Shown here piece by piece: positions 38,929 to 48,036 of a stretch of DNA of 64,000 bases. Every line of letters begins with the position of its first letter. The stretch's first letter is position 1. The position numbers were made by a program, and so were the translations under genes. Under the pieces are notes generated by a model that saw only the letters and a program-made list of their open reading frames with translations, was not told the origin of the DNA and did no database searches. The stretch lies in contig JASISA010000019.1 of assembly GCA_031771865.1 (NCBI GenBank), positions 744,001-808,000 on the forward strand, read 5' to 3'. The stretch is from Nothophaeocryptopus gaeumannii (taxonomy: Eukaryota > Ascomycota > Dothideomycetes > Mycosphaerellales > Mycosphaerellaceae).

Positions 38929-40697
38929 CTATAGGAAGGCATCTAATCCAGCATCATCGCTCTGCTTCTCAACAACCACAAAATCTTCCCCTGACGTTCT
39001 CCTCTCGGATATTCTCTTCACCATCCTCGCAATTCTCTCGACAGCAATCTCCAGCAACCGCTCTTCTTCCCAAGCAAAACAGAGGCGGATACTACTCTCA
39101 AATTTCACCCTGCCATCACCAGGGACTTCGAAGATGCCTCCCGGCGCGACGATAAGGTCTTCTTCATCCTGGCATCTTGTCGTCAGCTCGCTCGCTTTCA
39201 TACCCTCTGGCAAGCCAAGCCAGATGAAGTATCCTCCAACGACGTCTCGATCGGGTTGCGGGGCTGTGAAGCCGAGAGGCAGCAGATGCGCAGACACAGC
39301 GCTCATCATGGTCTTGTACCGCGAAGCGTAAGCTGGACAAAGGACATCTTGAATGTGCTTCTGGATCTGCCCTGTTTCGAGGAGGCGAGTGATGTATGTT
39401 GATGTGAGTTGGCTTGGCGCGCCTCCGGAGCGTTGGACGCCACTGTGAGAGGAGATGTATCAGCCATGTGTTCGCGCTTGAGGTAATGAGAGATAGGGTA
39501 TGGGGTTAGGTATTCATAAGTCCCACGTGGGACATGTGAGAGATCGAGTCTGACAAATGCAGGTACCCTTGTGACAACTGCGTCTCTGAGTTGTGCGGAG
39601 CGTCTAAGGCACTGGTGCCGCAGACATCAGGCAGATGTGTCGACGTTCAAAGAGATGCCCAAAATGCTGGCATGGCAGATGAAGAAACGTCGAAACACTT
39701 ACGCCTGGCTAAGTCCGTACGCAAACTTGGATGTTCCCTCCGCCCAGCCAGTCCTCAATCCCGGCCCGGCAAGTTTTGAGAATGTGCCATTCGAAAATAT
39801 ATTGCCGAAACCGTCTGCTCCTTTACGCTCGGCGCCTCCATCAATTTCGCGGTCAACATCGACCAGCCGTGGGAGATGAGCGGACTTCATTGTCTCAGCT
39901 TTATCTGCGGATGCTTGAATATCTGCAGGCCATTGTAGCACATCATAGACATCATCGCAGGCGACCAGAGCATCGTACTCTCGCGCCAATTGAACGAGCT
40001 CGCGACGTCTTCGGAGACTCATGGTCCTCGACGAAGGGTTTGAGAAAGTCGGCACGCAGTAGATAACATGCTTGTAGACCTTCGCGCGTTTCCGATCCGG
40101 CTTGAATCTTGGGGCGGCATCCCCGTCGCTAGCTGCCTTTTGTTCTGATTGCTCAATCTCCCGACGTAGATATTCAATATCAATCCCCTCCTCATCCTCA
40201 GGAACAGCTCTCATCTTCCCAGCAAATCCAGCATCCTCGAATATCCTGAAAGCCAGCATATATGCCGGCGTCACGAACCAGATATTCCTCGTATATTCCG
40301 GGTCAGTATACACGCCAGCTACAAGGCCCAGATTCTGTGAGGCACCGCCAGTAATGCATATCCGATCGGCACCAATCGCCTCCTTGGGTTTATAGAAATC
40401 CGTCAACCATCTCGCCACCGCTTCTCGACAAGGCTGGTATCCCTCATCAGGTCCGTATAGAAGTCCCGGATGCGCTATCTCGGTATCCGAAAGAACAGCA
40501 TTGGCGGCCTCTTTGATCAGGTCAACCGGTAAGAGAGATTCATTCGGCCAACCTCTGAGTAAGTTGATGGGCCCATCCGTATCCGCATCGTCTTTGTCAG
40601 CCATCGTTGTGCAAGTAGAAGCCGAGTGACCCGTGAAGAGCAGGTTCCGTACGAGGCCGAGGAGATTATTGAATGAGGACATTGATGTGTTGTGCAA
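38929..40697 (-). CDS. PLP-dependent class I/II aminotransferase, 502 aa
   Basis: Exon 1 40697-39703 and exon 2 39442-38929 join in phase (GLSQA then GVQRSGGAPSQLTSTYI) across a long 260-nt intron (GTAAGT to TCACAG). Family blocks: INLLRGWPNESLLPVDLIKE near residue 43, YGPDEGYQPCREAVARW, CITGGASQNLGLV, IWFVTPAYMLAFRIFEDAGF, YCVPTFSNPSSRTMS, LVACDDVYDVLQWP, and FSNGTFSKLAGPGLRTGW, where the Lys of FSK should hold PLP. The order suits the 2-aminoadipate/valine-pyruvate group, such as yeast YER152C. Alternative starts at MSSF (40682) or MADKDD (40604) exist; the longer version gives a Ser/Leu/Arg leader that could direct it to mitochondria. The amino acid used is not visible. Confidence 0.88.
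39520..39533. promoter_or_regulatory. 14-bp perfect palindrome GTCCCACGTGGGAC
   Basis: A perfect palindrome with a CACGTG (E-box/bHLH) core lies inside the aminotransferase intron. A bHLH factor could bind it, but one site alone proves nothing. Confidence 0.35.
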
Positions 40698-41683
40698 GAG
40701 AAACTTTTTTTAGAGTCGCCCTACCCGTGCCTTCCTCGCGTTACGGTTACGCAATCGGAAGTAGGTCAGCACCTCATTCCATGGGTTCAGGGACCGCGAC
40801 CGCAGTCGACCTATCTCCGAAACATCACGAGCGTCTCGCACGGTGGGAGTGGCAAGTCGCGGCTTTGAACGCTCCGTGGAGGTATGGTTAAACATTGAAA
40901 GGAAACCGTATCCGGCCAGCACTTTAATCATCATCCGTGGATCGTCCGTCGTTCTTCATCGTCGAACCCAGCCTCACGTCTCGCGTCATCGCCGGGCCGT
41001 GAAAGTGTATTTTTGGCTATAGAAGAAAGTCAGGGCATGCATCGGTACATGTCTTGGCGCGCACCACTCCGAACAGTCGGGCGCTCATCTACGGCATCTT
41101 TCACACAAGATCAAACACCACATACATACACAGCATCGACATGTTGTCTCACGTGGAAACCGACCGTTCCTTTCGCTGGAGATTTCCCATGGCTTAGACG
41201 AAGAAGGTTGATCAGCCGCGTTTCCGCAATAAGAGACGCCGTCCACGTAGCAACCAATTCTCGTCGAGGATCCAGGGTCGAGGTTTCGAGGCTGGTCGAG
41301 GATTGCATAACGTGATTGGCACAATTCCCTGCTGCGCCCGCCAGGGAGGATCCGAATTACGTAGGGGCTGATGAAGCCGGGGGGACTGGGCCACCAAAAC
41401 TAGACACCACTTACTTGCTTTGGAGTGTTGTGTACTGTACCTTACAGAAGCGTGTGTTCTGTTCTGATTCTCTGTTCCCGAGTCCCAGACTTTCGCGCAT
41501 CAAAACCTTTATTCACGTGCTGCATGACCATTGCCTCATGACCTGAGCGCTCGCGTGTTTCTGTCGAAAGGTGTTGTATAGAAACATCTGTACAATTTGT
41601 ACAGCTGAACGCATATCCCTATACGCCGCATGTCATCCTGAGATATCTCAACCTCCCTCGATCTCGAGTCCACCGCGACCAGC
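40698..41683. other. divergent intergenic region
   Basis: This 986-base region holds the promoters of the aminotransferase (minus) and the large fungal-specific gene (plus). A near-palindrome CTGTACAATTTGTACAG at 41588-41604 lies 80 bases upstream of the second start. Nothing else recognised. Confidence 0.45.
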
Positions 41684-44362
41684 ATGGCGCGCAGATTATC
41701 AGCCATATTCACATCAGGCTTCCCCTCAGACGACAAGAAGACGCAGTCGCCGACAAGCGCCTCTATATCTCCTTCGCGATCCAAGTCTCCGGGAGGGAAG
41801 CTGTCGAAACAGGCGCCAGCATACAACACTGCACGAAGACCCTCGGGTCAGCAATTCCTCACACCTTCCGGCACCGAACCCACCCTTCCGAGTCTACAAA
41901 ACCTACAACGAGATCTTCGAAATGATGCAGACCTCATGCCTCCGCCGCCGATTGTGCCAGGGACACACACGAGCTCGATCTCGAGCTCGGCCGCAGGGTC
42001 GAGACCGGGTACTCCTGGAGGTCTGAACCCTAGTAGGCCCATGACTCCAGTCCTGAACTTGCCAGATCAACCTCCCATAACCCCATCTTCTCCAGGTGGA
42101 GATCAAGGAGTACTCAGAAAAGAGAAAAAATCACACTGGTGGAACAAAAAGGACAAGAAAGATGACGGAACTAAAGGTCCAGCCGCATGGGTCGCAGGTC
42201 ATCCCCAGCGAATACCCTACGATACAGGAGGTCTCTTAGCCGCAAAGCCCATGAGCGAGCTTTGGAACACCGACGATGGAAACTGCTTCATATACTTATA
42301 CCCGCGAAACTCGGGCAAAGGTGCATCCTTCAAGATCGACTCTGCCGTCTTCGCGTCCTCGCCAATGCTGACAAAGTTGGCTTTCGGAGACATTTATAGC
42401 AATCAGGCCGTGGTCTCTGGCGATCGCAGACAGATGCCATTGGATAGCCGAACTGCGCATTTGTCGCTCAATGATCCGGCGACTCCGCCAATGAGCCCGA
42501 AGAGAAAGCCCCTTGAAGGCAGTTTAGAGAACTCGAGCGGCCGATTCTCGAACTCCTCTGATGCGCAGGAGGCGCATTTGTATCTGCCGTTGAAGTTAAG
42601 CAGTGATGGCGCTGTTCCAGGAGGGATGCCGAAATCTGACGAGAAGGCTGTGAATGAGGATCTGCAGACCTTGATTGACTACCGGAACTTCTTCGCTTTC
42701 TTGTGCGGCCAGTCGCTTGTTGCAACGGAAAGGAGAAGCTCGTTCTTTGGTATCTTCATGGCCATTGCCGGTATTCTAAAGTCATATCAGTTCTCCAATG
42801 TCGACGGCTCGACATACGGCGAGGCCGCGAACTCCAGCTTTAATGCATACGTGGAGGAGCTTTGCCTGGGTGATGTGCGCACCAGCCGTGAGAAGACCAT
42901 CGAGGGCATCGTGCTTGGTGAGCGCATGAAGAACGTTGGGTTGTACAATGAGGCGTTCACACATGCTGCCGGAAAGCATCAGGATCTGGTCACATTGAAA
43001 AGTCCAAAGTTCAACATGATTTCGCCAGTCACGCAGAATCGCTTGACGAGAGCGTCCATGGACCTCGACAAGCGTGTTGCTTCGATCCGATTGATCATGA
43101 CCGACTTCGACTTCCCGTTCCTGTTCTCCGGTATCATGAGTTCCAAAACTTCAGTCGAGCGCAAAGAGGGCGTGCGATTCGATGCATGGAAAGAGCACTT
43201 CTTGGGCATGCGGAAGTTTATGATGGGAATGTTGAAGCAGCGGTACGGCGATTGGCCACCAAAGGCCAGCAGCAAGAAGAACAGCTTGGAGACCTCGGGT
43301 CTGAATCGGATCGTCCTTAGAGAGGTCTATCACGATTTGTCCAGCATGTACGACTTGCTGGTCGATCGCAACAGTCTGACAAGCAGAACCATCGATGGGA
43401 TTAATCTTGATGAGACTCGTGATGAGCCTGTGGTGCGCGGGCTACGAGCCGTGCTTTCAGAGTACGATCGGTCAACACCTCCAGTCAAGCCACCGGTTCC
43501 ATTCGATCTGCCTCGGTTTCCCACATTGAAGAGTTCGAGAAAGGATTTTGGAGTTGGCGATGCTAAGAAAGACGCCAAGGCCATGTCGAAGAAGCTCAAG
43601 GATGACGAGATTCAGACCATCTTGCGGGCAAGCTGGAATGGCGATGCTCCTGTCACACCATTTGTGGACGCTTTCCGCGAGATGGAGAAGCGCGCGGCTC
43701 ACGGCTGCACCATCTCAGAGCTTGAGGACCTGCGCATCGGGCAATGGATCTTCATGTACACCCTCATGCAAGCGCTGCCCATGATGGCAGTGGACGCCCC
43801 CGGATTGAGATGGACGAAAGCCGTTGAGTACTTCCTCTGCGAACCGCCTCGATCAGGTGTGCCATGGGCGGACCCTAACGCTGCAGGCGGCCGTCAAGCG
43901 TCACGAACTTGGTTCTCCGTTGGTGGCGCAGGCGGTGGTGTCGTCTCTCTCCCCTCTGACCTGGTGGAGCATGGTGTCGAAGGCATCTACCGCAGAAGCC
44001 ACTGCTGGACGATGGCCGAAAAGTGGTGCGCATCTAACCCCATCCTCAGCGAAGCGCTGCAGATGCAACAAAGCACCGGCGGTGCCGAAATGCAAGATCC
44101 GGGTCTTCCCGCACCACCTTCAGGTAACGACCTCTTGCGACCAGAGAGCAGGACGAGTAACCAAAGCAGTAAGCGAATGTCATCATTGGGTCTTGGTTTG
44201 GAGGCATTGCCTTTGCCGCAAGGTGTCACACCCGACGGCTCCATGCCCTCACCCGGAACGGAGAGGCCGCGTACGCCAGCGCATTCTGTTGATGCGAGCA
44301 AGACTTTCGACTCCATCTTGGCGGATGTGAACACTGGGAAGAGCAAGAAGAGACATTGGTGA
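41684..44362 (+). CDS. large fungal-specific protein (DUF8004-like), 892 aa
   Basis: Single exon. Residues 1-170 are Ser/Pro-rich and disordered, ending in a Lys-rich patch (KEKKSHWWNKKDKKDD). A folded region starts near 190 (SELWNTDDGNCFIYLYPRNS, GASFKIDSAVFASSPMLTKL), which resembles a BTB-like fold in shape. Later conserved-looking blocks are LQTLIDYRNFFAFLCGQSLV, RSSFFGIFMAIAGILKSYQF, FDAWKEHFLGMRKFMMGMLK, LRIGQWIFMYTLMQALPMMA and SHCWTMAEKWCASNP. This set fits a family of large ascomycete proteins I associate with DUF8004; I am unsure of that name. No enzyme motif or membrane helix is visible. The C-terminus is again Ser/Pro-rich with possible phosphosites. Confidence 0.8.
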   Translation: MARRLSAIFTSGFPSDDKKTQSPTSASISPSRSKSPGGKLSKQAPAYNTARRPSGQQFLTPSGTEPTLPSLQNLQRDLRNDADLMPPPPIVPGTHTSSISSSAAGSRPGTPGGLNPSRPMTPVLNLPDQPPITPSSPGGDQGVLRKEKKSHWWNKKDKKDDGTKGPAAWVAGHPQRIPYDTGGLLAAKPMSELWNTDDGNCFIYLYPRNSGKGASFKIDSAVFASSPMLTKLAFGDIYSNQAVVSGDRRQMPLDSRTAHLSLNDPATPPMSPKRKPLEGSLENSSGRFSNSSDAQEAHLYLPLKLSSDGAVPGGMPKSDEKAVNEDLQTLIDYRNFFAFLCGQSLVATERRSSFFGIFMAIAGILKSYQFSNVDGSTYGEAANSSFNAYVEELCLGDVRTSREKTIEGIVLGERMKNVGLYNEAFTHAAGKHQDLVTLKSPKFNMISPVTQNRLTRASMDLDKRVASIRLIMTDFDFPFLFSGIMSSKTSVERKEGVRFDAWKEHFLGMRKFMMGMLKQRYGDWPPKASSKKNSLETSGLNRIVLREVYHDLSSMYDLLVDRNSLTSRTIDGINLDETRDEPVVRGLRAVLSEYDRSTPPVKPPVPFDLPRFPTLKSSRKDFGVGDAKKDAKAMSKKLKDDEIQTILRASWNGDAPVTPFVDAFREMEKRAAHGCTISELEDLRIGQWIFMYTLMQALPMMAVDAPGLRWTKAVEYFLCEPPRSGVPWADPNAAGGRQASRTWFSVGGAGGGVVSLPSDLVEHGVEGIYRRSHCWTMAEKWCASNPILSEALQMQQSTGGAEMQDPGLPAPPSGNDLLRPESRTSNQSSKRMSSLGLGLEALPLPQGVTPDGSMPSPGTERPRTPAHSVDASKTFDSILADVNTGKSKKRHW

Positions 44363-45805
44363 ACGCAAGTACTTGGGGAGCGTGATGTACAGGTTTGGAT
44401 ACTATGGCCGGAGTCTTGATGGTCGTGAGTTTGGAATCGGCAATGCGTTGGCATTCTTCGGCATTGCGACTTGGCTCATTTGGCATTTGGCGATTGGCAC
44501 GTCCTTCTGGAGGGGACATGGAGCCACGATATTCGATACCCGGAGTTTGAGCGTATGCATTGCGGCGATCAATCAGTTCCAAAACCAGGATTCAGATGTT
44601 TGTACAATTTGTGCAGCGAGTGTACGGATGTTATCGGATAGAAATTTGATTGATGCCATGTGTTGAACCCGGTGTTGAAACGCTGCCTTAGGCTTCTTGA
44701 CTCTGCTGACTTTGCTTGACGTTCGAGGACCCGCAAACGGTTTCCGAATATTCGGCGCAACTTCCATGTATCTTTGATGTGCCAGCTTTCGCTCTGATCC
44801 GACCGCGCCAGCGTGCATCTATTTATAGTTTCGGTGGGATGTTTTCGCAGAGGTCCGCTTGGGGTTCCTAGGCAGGTACGGTCGGGCGAGTGCCTATAGA
44901 TGCGAGGGGTGGTGATCCAGGGGAGTTCATGCTGTAATCTCAGAATAGCCATGATCAATGCGTGCCGCCCTGGTCCTGGATCCATATGCGGCAGTCCCAA
45001 GGCCGGTCCGTCGTACCCTCTGCTGATGTGTGAGCAGCTCTCTCGGCGCGGTGGAGGAACACGTCGATGGATGACAAAGGCGATGCGCGACATGTTCGAC
45101 GGCAAGTCAGTAGCGTGTGGTGGGTGCATGCAGCCAAGGCCAGCAATACGCTTTCCGTACCGTGTCGGGGGAAGATGAGGTCGAAGCAAGGGTCAAACTC
45201 CCAGCACAGACCAGGAAGGTGCGACCCGCTTTCTCCAGCTTCTTGACATTGCCGTCAGAATTGATCCCCAGGATCGCGAAGAACTATATCACCACCAGGA
45301 ACACCTTCACCGCCACCGAGAGATTACTGATATCTATACCGGCAACCCTCGTCAGGTCTGACCAAAGCGATGCGGATCTTCGCGCAAGTCTCATCGCTCC
45401 CTAAAAATGTATCCGTTTGTTTCGTCAACGACCTGACGAGAAGCCCGCGGCATGGAGTGCAGGAGGGCGACCTGGGAACAGGAACCCTCCATCATCTTGG
45501 CGAGGGAACTTGTTCATTTTAATCTCACACTCGACTGGGCCTCCCCGGTCCTGACCTGGGTGTAACAGCTCGAGTACCAATCCGTCCTCTCTCTTTCCGC
45601 ACATGCGTCCACATTAGGCCCGTACCTCCCCTCCCTCCGGACTTCTGCCCACACACGCTTCGCTTCTCCCGTACCATCTGCATCATTTTTGGTGCCTTTG
45701 GTGTTGTTTTCTTCTTATGAGATTGCTCTTTGCATAGATACACTCGTTAAACGAATCCTTCTGGTCTCTCATTACATTGGCATTCAGCTTGTCGTCGTGG
45801 CGAAA
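44363..45805. other. gene-poor spacer
   Basis: A 1.4-kb region between the large fungal-specific gene and the S53 protease. It has TGTACAATTTGTGCAGC at 44601-44617, much like the near-palindrome ahead of the previous gene. A 206-codon minus-strand frame (44569-45189) is Arg/His/Pro-rich without similarity and not called. The last 150 bases should be the S53 5' leader; the S53 frame is open back to 45689. Confidence 0.45.
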
Positions 45806-48036
45806 ATGCTGCTCACGCAGGCTATCCTCTCGCTATCTGCCATTGGCTTCACTGTAGCTGTCCCTGCAGGCACCATCTATAAACGAACAACCACCTACGC
45901 TGTCAAGGAACGACACAATGCACCTCGCTCATGGACGAACATAGGCCCTGCCTCAAAGAGGGACACCATCCAGCTTGCCATTGGACTGAAACAACAGAAC
46001 GAAGGCGCGATCGAACAGCGCCTAATGGAAATCTCAGACCCAAAGCACGCGAACTACCGGAAACATCTCAGCCACGCCGAGGTCCTGGAAATCGTTGCAC
46101 CTGCAAAGGAGTCTGTGGGCCTGGTCGAAGAATGGCTCATCATGAACGGCATCAACGATTATCAACACAGCCCTGCAAAAGACTTCGTTCATTGCCACAT
46201 GTCCATTGGCAAAGCAGAAGAGCTTCTCCGAACGAACTACTCTTCATACCGGAATGAGGAAGGCGTTGTCATTAATCGGACACCGGAATGGTCACTCCCA
46301 CATCATTTGCACGAACACATAGATATTGTCCAACCTACGACTTCCTGGTTTCACCCTAAGCAACAATTTGTACCTGATGATGAGCAACCCTACCATGACA
46401 TGCAGTGGTGGAACGACCAAGCGAAACATCAGTATCCGAAGGCATACGATGGAAGTGCTCCTGGCGGGAGCTACAAGAGCTACGGTCCATCTGCTGCCGG
46501 AGGAGGCGGCAATGGTGCCGGCCAGCCTCAAGGTCAAGCGCAACAGCTGACATCTGAGCAACCTGACGTACAGCAGAGTCAAGGCCAGTCACAGTCTGCA
46601 GGATCAGGACAGGGACCTTTCTCGCCGCCTGTAAGACTTTCGCAAATACATTGTACATTGTTTTCTTTCCAGACTGACGAATACTTAGGCCCGTGGCGGC
46701 ACTGGTGCTCCTATGCCTGGCCAGTTCGGACGACTCTGCGATAATCGTTAGCTATAATCTCTGACTCTTGTCTTACAACCACTAACATGTTCTAGAATTC
46801 ACAACTCCCCAATGCCTTCGAACGCTGTACGGAACAATCAACTACACACCACAGTCTCCAGACAAGAACAGCGTCGCCACGGTAAACTACCTCAACCAAA
46901 CAGTCATCCGCGCCGACGTCCAGTCATTCATGCAACTCTACCGTCCCGAAGCAGCAGACATGGCGTTCAACTACCAATCTCAGTCCATCGCAAACGGCGA
47001 CGAAGCCCAAGTATTCACGGGTCGTAAAATCTTTAAACATACAAACATCGAATCGAACTTGGATGCACAACAAGTCATCGCCATGACCTACCCAACTCGG
47101 TTCAGTACTTGGCATGTGGGGGGAAGTGGACCTTGGATGCCTTCTCTTCAGACTCCGGAGAATACGAATGAGCCTTACTTGACCTGGTTGAATAACGTTA
47201 CGGCGGAAGAGAATATGCCGCTCGTGATTTCTACTTCGTACGGTGAAGATGAGACTGCTGTCCCGCTTTCGTATGCGAAGAGGGTATGTTCTGGATTCGC
47301 GCAACTGGGCGCGAGAGGTATCACGGCTATCATTTCCTCGGGAGATCACGGCGTCGGAAAAGATGGCACTTGCGTTTCGAATGATGGGAAGGATCGTCCT
47401 ATGTTTTTACCGTCTTTTCCGGCTGGATGTCCTTGGATCACGACTGTTGGAGCTACTGAACATTTCAACCCCCAAACCGCCGTGGCGTATGAGGGGAATA
47501 ATTTTACTTCTGGTGGTGGGTTTAGCAACTATTTTGATGCTCCCAGTTACCAGAAACAGACTGTGGAGAATTATCTCCAGGGTATTGGGAATATGCATCA
47601 TGGACTGTACAGCACCACTGGACGTGGAATTCCTGACGTCGCGGCTCATGGGGCGCACTTGGCTCTTATCTGGAATGGCCTGATCACCACGGTCGGAGGC
47701 ACGTCTGCTGCTGCACCGATCTTTGCTGGTATCGTCGCCCTGCTGAATGATGCCTTGCTCACTCGAGGGTTACCTCCAATGGGTTTCTTGAACCCTTGGT
47801 TGTACTCAGAAGGCTACCAGGCCTTGACGGATATCACGATTGGAAGCAGTAAGGGCTGTAATGATGATGGATTTCCTGCGCAACAAGGGTGGGATCCTGT
47901 CACGGGTTGGGGTACTCCAAACTTTGAGAAGTTGTTGGAGATGGCGTTAAAGAGTTCGAAGGGGACGGGCACGGGCACGGCGCCGCCGGCTCCTCGTCAT
48001 TCGGCAGTGTCATCGAGCAATAACGGGAGAGCTTGA
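45806..48036 (+). CDS. secreted sedolisin (S53) tripeptidyl-peptidase-like protease, 707 aa
   Basis: Exons 45806-46630, 46689-46746 and 46796-48036; introns GTAAGA..CTTAG and GTTAGC..TTCTAG (CACTAAC branch) keep phase. Signal peptide MLLTQAILSLSAIGFTVA, then a pro-kumamolisin prodomain (KQQNEGAIEQRLMEISDPKH, YRKHLSHAEVLEIVAP, RTNYSSYRNEEG, LHEHIDIVQPTTSW). A Gln/Gly/Ser-rich stretch of about 80 residues (roughly 215-295) links it to the catalytic domain, which begins RLCDNQFTTPQCLRTLYG. Catalytic Glu and Asp lie in NIESNLDAQQV, the oxyanion Asp in ISSGDHGV and the Ser in GGTSAAAPIFAG; the calcium site is DITIGSSKGC and GWDPVTGWG. These acid proteases cut tripeptides from protein N-termini outside the cell. 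The Gln-rich linker is longer than usual. Confidence 0.92.

Noticed and set aside
44569..45189. 206-codon minus-strand frame
   Set aside because: Arg/His/Pro-rich with no domain, intron or signal; typical of chance frames in GC-rich DNA.
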